Assembly (NCBI GenBank): GCA_029266295.1
Contig: JAQSXD010000128.1
Coordinates: forward strand, 1-9,650
Origin: Bacillota bacterium
GTDB taxonomy: Bacteria; Bacillota; Clostridia; Peptostreptococcales; Anaerovoracaceae
Direction: 5' to 3'
Length of the DNA stretch: 9,650 bases
Shown: positions 1 through 6,303 of the stretch, in pieces
How positions within the stretch are numbered: position 1 is the first letter of the stretch
Layout of the letters: the number at the start of each line of letters is the position of its first letter
Notes under the pieces: generated by a model
Told to the model about the DNA's origin: nothing
What the model saw: the letters and a program-made list of their open reading frames with translations, nothing else
Databases searched by the model: none
Position numbers and translations under genes: made by a program

Positions 1-156
1 TTCACCGATGCTTTGGTGTTAATTACAGATAACTCTGTCAATGTGACTGTAAATAAGCAGGAAATCAGTCAGTCCGATGTGGCTAAGATCTGTGATATCG
101 TCATCAGGGAAACGTGCCGGGATGCCAGCCAAATCGTGATTCAGAGCAAATATTGA
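1..156 (+). CDS. spoIIIAH: Stage III sporulation protein AH, C-terminal fragment
   Basis: The first frame is open from base 1 and ends at TGA 154-156, giving the last 51 residues of a protein that begins outside the window. The visible residues start FTDALVLITD and continue through NVTVNKQEISQSDVAKICDI to a tail ending IVIQSKY. This matches the extracytoplasmic YscJ/FliF-like (ring-building) domain at the C terminus of SpoIIIAH. In the known family, SpoIIIAH sits in the mother-cell membrane and pairs with forespore SpoIIQ to form the channel joining the two cells during engulfment; it is the last gene of the sigma-E-controlled spoIIIA operon. The position immediately upstream of an Asp23 gene and nusB agrees with clostridial gene order. 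The N-terminal membrane segment is not in the window. No terminator hairpin with a T run follows the stop, so read-through into the next genes is possible. Confidence 0.9.
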   Translation, partial: FTDALVLITDNSVNVTVNKQEISQSDVAKICDIVIRETCRDASQIVIQSKY

Positions 157-171
157 GGATTGTAAAAAAAA

Positions 172-200
172 TTGTATCTCCAGTTCACTTCTGCTATAAT
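172..200 (+). promoter_or_regulatory. Sigma-A promoter for the asp23-nusB gene run
   Basis: A -35 box TTGTAT (172-177) and a perfect -10 box TATAAT (195-200) are separated by 17 bp. A TG at 192-193, one base before the -10, makes it an extended -10 promoter as well. Transcription would start near 206-208, leaving a leader of about 57 nt before the ATG at 264. The promoter lies just after the spoIIIAH stop and gives the housekeeping genes vegetative transcription independent of the sporulation operon. The boxes are seen directly; activity is inferred. Confidence 0.8.
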
Positions 201-211
201 GGTTCTAGCAC

Positions 212-243
212 TGAATTTTGCTCGTCACTACCTGCAAAATTTA
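212..243 (+). promoter_or_regulatory. Inverted repeat / stem-loop in the 5' leader of asp23
   Basis: AATTTTGC (214-221) and GCAAAATT (234-241) are perfect reverse complements. With one G-U and one U-A pair added outward, the stem becomes 10 bp (212-221 with 234-243) around a 12-nt loop. It begins about five bases after the predicted transcription start and ends eight bases before the Shine-Dalgarno sequence at 251-257. It could be a 5'-terminal mRNA-stabilising hairpin or a DNA operator just downstream of the promoter. No T run follows, so an intrinsic terminator is unlikely. The stem is AT-rich apart from its two loop-proximal GC pairs. Confidence 0.5.
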
Positions 244-263
244 ATATACTAGAGGTGAAATGA

Positions 264-629
264 ATGAGCACAGGATCCGATGAAAAACTGGGAACCCTGA
301 AAATATCCGATGATGTCATCGCAATCTGCACCATGAATGCTACATTGAAAACAAAAGGCGTCGCAGGACTATCCAGTGTTTTCTCCGACAATATCTCAAA
401 AAATATTTTCGGGAAAGAGCCTCTTTATAAAGGGATCAAGGTGAATCAAAACGATGACGGGATCGGAATCGACATATATATCATCGTGGAATACGGAGTT
501 AAAATCCCGGAAGTGGCCTGGGATATTCAGGAAAATGTAAAAAAAGAAGTAGAGGCCATGACGGAAGCTGTTGTGAAAGCAGTGAACATACATGTTCAGG
601 GAGTACACTTCACAGACGAGGAGGACTAG
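264..629 (+). CDS. Asp23/Gls24 family envelope stress response protein (YqhY-like)
   Basis: This 121-residue protein has the Asp23 (DUF322) pattern: a N-terminal strand with LGTLKISDDVIAICTMNATL (residues 9-28), then KTKGVAGLSS, a central strand IGIDIYIIVEYGVKIPEVAW, an amphipathic helix DIQENVKKEVEAMTEAV, and the C-terminal VNIHVQGVHF signature near 107-118. Family members are small soluble proteins that associate with the cell envelope, and Staphylococcus Asp23 is anchored to the membrane by AmaP; the molecular role of the YqhY branch is not settled. No signal peptide or membrane segment is visible. The start ATG has AGAGGTG at 251-257, six bases upstream; an out-of-frame ATG at 260 is not used. 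It is the first gene after the 172-200 promoter, and only 5 nt separate it from nusB, as expected for this locus in Firmicutes. Confidence 0.9.
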   Translation: MSTGSDEKLGTLKISDDVIAICTMNATLKTKGVAGLSSVFSDNISKNIFGKEPLYKGIKVNQNDDGIGIDIYIIVEYGVKIPEVAWDIQENVKKEVEAMTEAVVKAVNIHVQGVHFTDEED

Positions 630-634
630 AAGAC

Positions 635-1045
635 ATGCGAAGAACCGAAGCAAGAGAGCTTTTCATGCAGCTGTTGTTTCAGAAGATGGAAGTACAGAAT
701 GATTATGGCAAAGAAATAAAGGAACGATTTGTTCAGGAGCATCTGCGGGAATCCAACCAGTTGGATTACTTCAACAATCTTTATGAGGCTACCGTAAGCA
801 ACCTTGATCAGATCGACATTAAGTTGGAAGCATGCAGCTCCAACTGGAAAATTAACCGTATGGCCAAGGTTGACCTGGCAATTTTGCGATTGTCAGCCGC
901 AGAGATCTTATACCTGGATGAAGTGCCTGATTCAGCGTCGATCAATGAAGCTGTGGATTTGGCAAAAAAGTTTGGCGGCGATGACTCGGGAAAATTCATC
1001 AACGGGATTCTGGGTAAGGTTGTAAGAACGAAAGATGCAGAATAA
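635..1045 (+). CDS. nusB: Transcription antitermination factor NusB
   Basis: This 136-residue all-helical RNA-binding protein is the usual length for NusB. It begins MRRTEARELFMQLLFQ, the Arg-rich helix 1 that contacts boxA RNA, and carries the family signature INEAVDLAKKFG followed by DSGKFINGILGKV at residues 103-129. NusB pairs with S10 (NusE) on boxA of nascent rRNA to prevent early Rho-dependent termination and to help rRNA folding. The ATG is preceded by GAGGAGG at 618-624, which overlaps the last codons of the Asp23 gene and lies ten bases from the start, so translation of the two genes may be coupled. The 3' end overlaps the next gene by 11 bp. Nothing is missing compared with the family. 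Confidence 0.95.
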   Translation: MRRTEARELFMQLLFQKMEVQNDYGKEIKERFVQEHLRESNQLDYFNNLYEATVSNLDQIDIKLEACSSNWKINRMAKVDLAILRLSAAEILYLDEVPDSASINEAVDLAKKFGGDDSGKFINGILGKVVRTKDAE

Positions 1046-2030
1046 AGATCTGATTCTCGGCATTGATACCAGCAACTACACAACGTCACTTGCGGTTACC
1101 GATATCAGCGGAGAAATCAAACTGGATGCAAGAAAAATATTGACTGTAAAGCAGGGCGAAAGAGGGCTTCGGCAATCCCACGCCCTTTTTCAGCATATGG
1201 AAAACCTGCCGGCCTTGATTTTGGAGACATTAGAATCTACAGATAAGCATCGGATTGCTGCGGTGGCAGCATCCAGCAGGCCAAGACCGGTAGAAGGTTC
1301 CTATATGCCTGTTTTCAAAGCCGGCGTGAATTACGGGAAAGTTATGGCAGCCAGCCTGGGGGTGCCATTCTTTGAGTTCTCCCATCAGGAAGGACATTTG
1401 GAAGCAGTCAAATATAACAGCTCATTAACGGAAGTTACCGATTACCTGGCCTACCATCTTTCCGGAGGGACCAGCGAACTACTGAAGGTTACCAATGGTC
1501 AAATCAACATTTTGGGCGGAAGCAGAGATCTTTCCTTTGGTCAGGTTATCGACAGAATCGGTGTTTTGCTTGGAATGGCTTTTCCTTGCGGCAAACAATT
1601 GGATCAAATGGCGCTTTCCGTAAGGGACAAGCTTGAAGATGCAAGGAATAAAAAGTTTCATCTTTTGAAGAAGATCCCGGTGAGCGGTCTTGAAATCAAC
1701 CTTTCCGGCCTGGAAACACAGTGCAGGCGGCAGCTTGAAAAAGGAGCTGATCCTGAATGGCTGATCTATGAATTGTTTCACCATATGGGAAACTGCCTCG
1801 AGGTATTAACGGAGAAAGCGGTTATCGAATCAGGTTGCAGCCATGTGCTTTTTACCGGCGGCGTAACCGCCAGCAGCTTTATCAGGACTGAACTAAAAAA
1901 CTATTTCAACAATCGTCTCGTTTATGAGCGGCCGATTCAGATCATGTTTGGAGATCCTGCCCTTTCCTCAGATAATGCGGTTGGGATTTCCTATCTCGGA
2001 GGGAAGGCTTTATGGCAATTAAACCGGTAA
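1035..2030 (+). CDS. TsaD/Kae1-like (Gcp, M22 family) paralog of unknown function
   Basis: This 331-residue protein has the ASKHA-type fold pattern of the TsaD/Kae1 family. In order: the phosphate-1 region GIDTSNYTTSLAV (9-21), the metal-ligand motif SHQEGH with His117 and His121, HLSGGTSEL (141-149), DLSFGQVIDRIGVLLGMAFP (165-184), NLSGLETQ (222-229), TGGVTASSFIR (274-284), and SDNAVGISYLGG with Asp313. The two His and the Asp match the iron/zinc ligands of TsaD. It departs from true TsaD: the N-terminal signature usually reads ETSCDET but is DTSNYTT here, and the central glycine motif is SGGTSE rather than SGGHTQ. Real TsaD makes the t6A base in tRNA with TsaB and TsaE; neither is encoded here. 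The old name, O-sialoglycoprotein endopeptidase, is not a reliable function. I recall this paralog between nusB and xseA in other clostridia. The start overlaps nusB by 11 bp and has only a weak ribosome site (AAGGT 1016-1020), suggesting translational coupling. Confidence 0.82.
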   Translation: MQNKDLILGIDTSNYTTSLAVTDISGEIKLDARKILTVKQGERGLRQSHALFQHMENLPALILETLESTDKHRIAAVAASSRPRPVEGSYMPVFKAGVNYGKVMAASLGVPFFEFSHQEGHLEAVKYNSSLTEVTDYLAYHLSGGTSELLKVTNGQINILGGSRDLSFGQVIDRIGVLLGMAFPCGKQLDQMALSVRDKLEDARNKKFHLLKKIPVSGLEINLSGLETQCRRQLEKGADPEWLIYELFHHMGNCLEVLTEKAVIESGCSHVLFTGGVTASSFIRTELKNYFNNRLVYERPIQIMFGDPALSSDNAVGISYLGGKALWQLNR

Positions 2031-3253
2031 AAGTATCACAACTTAACGGTTATATCAAGAGAATTCTTCAATCAGATCCGCTGCTGGGCAACGTATCAGT
2101 CATCGGTGAGGTATCAAACCTGAAGCATCACAGCACAGGTCATGTGTATTTTACAATGAAGGATGAAAACAGCAAGATCAATTGTTTCCTTGCATCGGAA
2201 TACCTAAGGGATCTGCGCTACGAGCTGGCTGACGGCATCGAAATCATTGCCTCAGGATATATTTATCTTTATGAGCGAGGTGGAACCTACTCGCTCAATG
2301 TTCGTGATATCGCAGTGGAAGGTCTGGGAAATCTGACTGCAGCTTTTGAAAAACTGAAACAGAAGCTTTCTGGCGAAGGTCTTTTTGATGAAAAATATAA
2401 AAAGCCCATTCCATACTTTCCGAATAAGATCGCGGTCATTACTTCTGAAACCGGAGCTGCGGTAAGAGATATCATAAAAATCATCAAGAGCAGGAATAAT
2501 ATTGTTGATATCTTGGTTTATCCCTGCCTTGTTCAAGGTCCCGGAGCTGCTGCAGATATTGCAAAGTCTATTCAGGATGTGAACCGTCTTTTTCCCGAAA
2601 CCGATACGATTATTGTCGGCAGAGGCGGTGGTTCTATGGAAGAACTGTGGGCGTTTAATGAAGAAATCGTCGCACGGAGCATCTTTGCGTCCAAAATCCC
2701 TGTCATTTCTGCGGTGGGCCATGAGACAGACTTCACGATTTCGGATTTTGTTGCTGACAAGAGAGCGGAAACGCCTACCGCTGCGGCGCAGATGGCGGCA
2801 CCTGATATCAGTGCATTAAAAGCATATATTGAAGGAGAAAAAGACAGTCTGGTTCATGTCATGGAACGGCTGATAAAATATATGGAACTAAGGGTCGCAA
2901 GCCACAATATCGAAGCGCTGAGCGTAAGCTTGAATCACAGGCTGCTGTACAGTGCGATGAATGCGGAGGCGCTGTTTAAAGATATGGGAGGTGCCCTGGA
3001 TGGCAGGCTGAAGGACTGGGCCAATCGGCTAGAAATGGCGAAATCAGGTCTGGACGCTTTAAATCCAAAAAATATCATGAACAGAGGATATGCGGCAATT
3101 TTAAATGGAGAAGGCAAAATGACAGGTACGTCCGGTGGTTTTCAAACGGGAGATAACCTGACGGCAGTGATGAAGGACGGCAGCATTCAATGCCGGGTCT
3201 TCGATGTTAGGAGGAATCAAGATGGCAAAACAAGAGAAAAAGATGAGCTTTGA
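2012..3253 (+). CDS. xseA: Exodeoxyribonuclease VII large subunit
   Basis: This 413-residue protein is the catalytic subunit of exonuclease VII, which degrades single-stranded DNA from both ends to oligonucleotides. The N-terminal OB-fold (about 5-105) contains VSVIGEVSNLKHHSTGHVYF (28-47). The nuclease domain has IAVITSETGAAVRDI (140-154), VGRGGGSMEELWAFN (202-216) and GHETDFTISDFVADKRAETP (236-255), then TAAAQ. A helical, probably coiled-coil, stretch (about 265-345) leads to the C-terminal LNPKNIMNRGYA segment (350-361). It is shorter than E. coli XseA (456 residues) or the Bacillus protein, mainly in the helical part and tail. GGAGG at 1998-2002 lies nine bases before the ATG. The gene overlaps the TsaD-like gene by 19 bp and xseB by 32 bp, so the last ten codons double as xseB coding sequence; this close pairing suits subunits made in a fixed ratio. 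Confidence 0.95.
   Translation: MAIKPVKVSQLNGYIKRILQSDPLLGNVSVIGEVSNLKHHSTGHVYFTMKDENSKINCFLASEYLRDLRYELADGIEIIASGYIYLYERGGTYSLNVRDIAVEGLGNLTAAFEKLKQKLSGEGLFDEKYKKPIPYFPNKIAVITSETGAAVRDIIKIIKSRNNIVDILVYPCLVQGPGAAADIAKSIQDVNRLFPETDTIIVGRGGGSMEELWAFNEEIVARSIFASKIPVISAVGHETDFTISDFVADKRAETPTAAAQMAAPDISALKAYIEGEKDSLVHVMERLIKYMELRVASHNIEALSVSLNHRLLYSAMNAEALFKDMGGALDGRLKDWANRLEMAKSGLDALNPKNIMNRGYAAILNGEGKMTGTSGGFQTGDNLTAVMKDGSIQCRVFDVRRNQDGKTREKDEL
3209..3214 (+). promoter_or_regulatory. Shine-Dalgarno sequence that fixes the xseB start
   Basis: A perfect AGGAGG lies seven bases before ATG 3222 and inside the end of xseA. An in-frame upstream ATG at 3204 would place this site inside the coding region and has no ribosome site of its own, so 3222 is the preferred start. 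Confidence 0.8.
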
Positions 3254-3425
3254 GGAAGCTTTGGCAGGGCTTGAGCGCTCGGCCGAAGTTCTGAAAAAAG
3301 ACGGCACAACTTTGGAGGAGGCCATGCAGTGCTTTGACAAGGGCGTGGAGTATTACAAGTACTGCAACGAGATTCTTAGCGATGCAAAACAGAAAATCGA
3401 GTTCTACGATAAAAAGGAAGCGTAA
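3222..3425 (+). CDS. xseB: Exodeoxyribonuclease VII small subunit
   Basis: This 67-residue protein beginning MAKQEKKMSFEEALAGLE is a typical XseB: two antiparallel helices with the signature SFEEALAGLERSAEVLKKDG and TLEEAMQCFDKGVEYYKYC, followed by LSDAKQKIEFY. In the known complex, several XseB copies bind the helical part of one XseA to form active exonuclease VII. The start is chosen from the perfect ribosome site at 3209-3214 and the family N terminus; the longer form from ATG 3204 adds six residues and looks unlikely. The first 32 bp overlap the end of xseA in another frame. Only 15 nt separate its stop from ispA. Confidence 0.93.
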   Translation: MAKQEKKMSFEEALAGLERSAEVLKKDGTTLEEAMQCFDKGVEYYKYCNEILSDAKQKIEFYDKKEA

Positions 3426-3440
3426 AGGAGATATGATAGG

Positions 3441-4337
3441 ATGCAAATTGAAGAATATCTGAGATTCAAAAATCTGGTAGACGAACACATCCTTTATTTT
3501 CTGCCGGATGTTGACCATAAAAGCATTACGTTAACCGAGGCCATGACTTACAGCCTGAAAGCCGGTGGGAAGATGCTTCGATCTGTCCTTCTGCTTGCTG
3601 CCTGTGATTTTTGCGGTGGGGATGAAAAAACCGCACTTCCTTATGCCTGCGCCATCGAATACATTCATACGTATTCACTGATCCATGATGACCTTCCTGC
3701 TATGGACGATGATGATCTTAGAAGAGGGATGCCGACCAATCACAAGGTCTTTGGAGAGGCCATGGCGATCTTGGCAGGTGACGGATTGTTAACCTCTGCA
3801 TTTGAGGCGATGAATAAGGATATGCTGCTTTATTTTGATAATGTTGATCTGCTGAAGCGAAGAGTCCGTGCAGTTTACGAAATTTCAAAAGGAGCCGGCT
3901 GCCGCGGTATGATTGCAGGCCAGGTTGCAGATGTTGAGGCTGAGAATAAACAATGCACAAAGGAAATACTGGATTATATTCATTTGAATAAAACTGCAGC
4001 ACTCATTAAAGCTGCTGTAAGAGCAGGCGCTTACCTTGGGGGCTGCGATAAAAAGATGCTGGAAGATCTGGATGCTTATGCTGAGAACATTGGTCTGGCC
4101 TTCCAAATTGTTGATGATATTTTGGACGTAAGCGGCAGCGAAGCAGAGCTGGGGAAACGAGTCGGTTCGGATCAAGCAAACCAAAAAGCCACTTATCCCT
4201 GCCGATACGGACTGGAAGAGTCAAAGAAAAAGGCAAATGAGCTGACAGAAAATGCAAAAAAAGCTCTGGCGGATTACTATGATAATGCAGAGTTTTTTGT
4301 CAAGCTAGCCGATGAACTGGCTTCTAGAATAAAATAG
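3441..4337 (+). CDS. ispA: Polyprenyl synthetase, probably farnesyl diphosphate synthase
   Basis: This 298-residue trans-prenyltransferase condenses isopentenyl diphosphate with allylic diphosphates, most likely to C15 farnesyl diphosphate for undecaprenyl and quinone-type lipids. The IPP-binding KAGGKMLR is at 40-47. The first Asp-rich motif is DDLPAMDDDDLRRG (83-96), with the two extra residues between Asp pairs that mark bacterial type II farnesyl synthases. The second is FQIVDDILDVSG (221-232), with Asp225, Asp226 and Asp229. Lys184-Thr185 and KATYP (249-253) are also present. Tyr78 is five residues before the first motif and Ser79 four before it. The product length (C15 rather than C20) is inferred. 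AAAGGAG at 3424-3430 overlaps the xseB stop and is ten bases from the ATG. The neighbouring dxs supplies precursors for the same pathway, and the xseB-ispA-dxs order is shared with E. coli. Confidence 0.92.
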   Translation: MQIEEYLRFKNLVDEHILYFLPDVDHKSITLTEAMTYSLKAGGKMLRSVLLLAACDFCGGDEKTALPYACAIEYIHTYSLIHDDLPAMDDDDLRRGMPTNHKVFGEAMAILAGDGLLTSAFEAMNKDMLLYFDNVDLLKRRVRAVYEISKGAGCRGMIAGQVADVEAENKQCTKEILDYIHLNKTAALIKAAVRAGAYLGGCDKKMLEDLDAYAENIGLAFQIVDDILDVSGSEAELGKRVGSDQANQKATYPCRYGLEESKKKANELTENAKKALADYYDNAEFFVKLADELASRIK

Positions 4338-4341
4338 CAAT

Positions 4342-4384
4342 AACTGTCTGACACAGGCAGTTGCAGGCCAAATATAGCCTGTAA
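4342..4384 (+). promoter_or_regulatory. Two adjacent stem-loops in the ispA-dxs gap
   Basis: The 76-bp gap (4338-4413) holds two small hairpins. Stem 1 pairs AACTGTCTG (4342-4350) with CAGGCAGTT (4354-4362): nine pairs, one G-U, loop ACA. Stem 2 pairs TTGCAGGC (4361-4368) with GCCTGTAA (4377-4384): eight pairs, one G-U, loop of eight. ACAGGC (4353-4358) is also exactly complementary to GCCTGT (4377-4382), so an alternative pairing competes with both stems. No T run follows either stem, so a standard terminator is not supported. TAAAAT (4382-4387) resembles a -10 box but has no good -35 partner. The structures could act as a processing site, a weak attenuator or a spacer with no function. Confidence 0.35.
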
Positions 4385-4413
4385 AATAAGAGATAACAAG
4401 GGGTATATTCTAA

Positions 4414-6303
4414 ATGAATAAGACGTTGCTGGATTACAGCTTTCCGGAAGAACTGAAGCAGATGAGCGACAGGGATTTGGAGCTGTTGTCTTATGAGATA
4501 AGAGATTTTTTAATCGAAAAGGTTTCAAAAAATGGAGGCCACTTGGCCTCTAATTTGGGCGTTGTCGAATTGACCATCGCGCTGCATCGCGTATTTGACA
4601 GCCCAAAGGATAAGCTGATCTGGGATGTGGGACATCAATCCTACGTACATAAGATACTTACCGGCAGAGCTGCAAGCTTTGACGGCCTACGGAGGTTCAA
4701 CGGACTCAGCGGCTTCCCCAAAAGGGAAGAGAGTATCCATGATATGTTTGATACCGGACACAGCAGTAATTCCATTTCAGCAGCCATGGGTTATGCCGCC
4801 GCGAGAGACCTTCAGGGTGAGGATTATTCGGTGGTTGCGGTTATTGGAGATGGGGCGCTGACAGGGGGAATGGCTTACGAGGCGCTGAACAATGCCGGTT
4901 CTTCCCATTCCAGGATGATTGTGATCCTCAATGACAATGAGATGTCCATCGCAAAAAATATCGGTGGAATTTCACAGCATCTTGCCAAGCTGCGGGCTTC
5001 GCACACCTATCTGGATTTAAAGAAACAACTGAAAAGGACGCTAAAAGGAATTCCCGGCGTAGGCGAAGGGCTTTACAACAGTGTGGAACATATTCGAGAT
5101 ACGGTGAAATATGCTCTGTCTCCCGGTGGAATCTTTGAACAGCTTGGTTTCAAATATTTCGGACCAGTTGATGGTCATAATCTTCACGATCTGACGGAGA
5201 TCCTGTCCGCTGCGAAACTCATGGATGAGCCTGTGCTGATTCATGCCATAACGAAAAAAGGGAAAGGCTACCGAAATGCGGAAAATAATCCGGGTAAATT
5301 TCACGGAATTGCGGCCTTTGATCCCACCACAGGCAATTTGGCGTCCGTTTCGGAGAAACCCAGCTATTCCTCTGTGTTTGGGAAGAAACTCCTGCAGATG
5401 GCAGACCGGGATGATAGAATCGTTGCGGTCAGTGCAGCTATGATTGAGGCGACCGGTTTGGGGAAATTCTCTCAGAAATATCCTCAGCGGATCTTTGATG
5501 CAGGGATTGCAGAAGCCCATGCAGTGACGTTTGCTGCTGGTCTTGCGGCAGGAGGATATCGGCCGGTGGTTGCCATCTACTCCACCTTTTTGCAACGCGC
5601 TTATGACCAGATTCTCATCGACGTTTGCATGCAGAAGCTTCCGGTTCTCTTTGCCATCGACCGAGCGGGAAATGTAGGTTCTGACGGAGAAACCCATCAC
5701 GGTGTGTTTGATCTGTCCTACCTGTCTCATATGCCAAATATGACAGTACTTGCTCCCAAGGATGGAAGAGAGCTAGAGGAAATGATGGAATATGCCATGA
5801 CGCTTTCCGGTCCCTGTGCAATCCGTTATCCCAGAGGAGAAGCACCTGAAATAACACCGGCTGATGGGGATGAGCTGGAAAAACAAAAAGATTTTTTTGG
5901 CAGTCGTTCTATCCTCAAAGGTCAGGATGTGGAGCTCTTTGCCGTTGGTAAAATGGTTTCTGTCGGAACAGAGGTCTGCGAGCTGCTGCGCAAAAGAGGA
6001 ATTCAGGCAGGGCTGACCAATGCCCGGTTTATAAAACCAATTGATTCCGATTCAATTCTTGCCGTCGCTAAGCAAACTGGAAAGCTGGTTACACTTGAGG
6101 ATAACGTTCTTGAGGGCGGTTATGGTTCGGCGGTAACGCAGGTTCTGGCGGAAAAAAGAATGAATCGTGTAGAGATACTCAACATCGGTTGGCCCGATCG
6201 TTTTGTAGAGCAGGGAAGCACAGAGGAGCTTTGCTGCAAATATGGACTGGATGCGGAGAGCATCGCGGAAAGGGTGTGTGATTTCCTTGAAGGAAAGGCT
6301 TGA
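4414..6303 (+). CDS. dxs: 1-deoxy-D-xylulose-5-phosphate synthase
   Basis: This 629-residue thiamine-diphosphate enzyme joins pyruvate and glyceraldehyde 3-phosphate to form DXP, the first step of the MEP isoprenoid pathway. Its length is normal. The N-terminal cofactor domain has GGHLASNLG (41-49, His43), DVGHQSYVHK (71-80), GDGALTGG (145-152) and NDNEMSIAKN (173-182); Asp146 and Asn175 are the expected magnesium ligands. The central transketolase pyrimidine domain has DAGIAEAHAVTFAAG (362-376) with catalytic Glu367, QRAYDQ (394-399) and DRAGNVGSDGETHHG (416-430) with His428. The C-terminal domain follows YPRGE (472-476) and contains LEDNVLEGGYGSAV (561-574). Two motif positions differ from the commonest form: Ala368 replaces the usual Gln or Glu, and His429 replaces the usual Gln. 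Key catalytic residues remain, so I expect an active enzyme. AAGGGG at 4398-4403 is ten bases before the ATG. The 3' end overlaps tlyA. Confidence 0.96.
   Translation: MNKTLLDYSFPEELKQMSDRDLELLSYEIRDFLIEKVSKNGGHLASNLGVVELTIALHRVFDSPKDKLIWDVGHQSYVHKILTGRAASFDGLRRFNGLSGFPKREESIHDMFDTGHSSNSISAAMGYAAARDLQGEDYSVVAVIGDGALTGGMAYEALNNAGSSHSRMIVILNDNEMSIAKNIGGISQHLAKLRASHTYLDLKKQLKRTLKGIPGVGEGLYNSVEHIRDTVKYALSPGGIFEQLGFKYFGPVDGHNLHDLTEILSAAKLMDEPVLIHAITKKGKGYRNAENNPGKFHGIAAFDPTTGNLASVSEKPSYSSVFGKKLLQMADRDDRIVAVSAAMIEATGLGKFSQKYPQRIFDAGIAEAHAVTFAAGLAAGGYRPVVAIYSTFLQRAYDQILIDVCMQKLPVLFAIDRAGNVGSDGETHHGVFDLSYLSHMPNMTVLAPKDGRELEEMMEYAMTLSGPCAIRYPRGEAPEITPADGDELEKQKDFFGSRSILKGQDVELFAVGKMVSVGTEVCELLRKRGIQAGLTNARFIKPIDSDSILAVAKQTGKLVTLEDNVLEGGYGSAVTQVLAEKRMNRVEILNIGWPDRFVEQGSTEELCCKYGLDAESIAERVCDFLEGKA

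Noticed and set aside
212..243. Leader dyad read as a terminator of spoIIIAH
   Set aside because: The stem is AT-rich, the loop is 12 nt and no T tract follows; it also lies downstream of a strong promoter.
194..653. Two - strand open frames opposite the asp23 leader and gene
   Set aside because: They mirror the Asp23 coding sequence and the + strand promoter; no independent signals are visible.
2252..2722. 156-codon open frame on the - strand opposite xseA
   Set aside because: It lies wholly within the conserved OB and nuclease region of xseA and resembles no family I know; a shadow frame.
3204..3221. Upstream ATG 3204 as the xseB start
   Set aside because: The perfect AGGAGG at 3209-3214 lies inside this extension and points to ATG 3222; the added residues MLGGIK are not typical of XseB.
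3239..3253. XseA ends in KDEL, the eukaryotic ER-retention signal
   Set aside because: Coincidence: these codons overlap xseB, whose sequence constrains them, and bacteria have no KDEL retention.
4404..4409. TATATT just before dxs as a -10 box
   Set aside because: No -35 partner exists at 16-18 bp upstream, and transcription would start at or after the start codon, leaving no ribosome site.
5041..5730. 229-codon open frame on the - strand opposite dxs
   Set aside because: It is antisense to highly conserved dxs coding sequence, shows no recognisable domain, and has no convincing promoter or ribosome site; a shadow frame.
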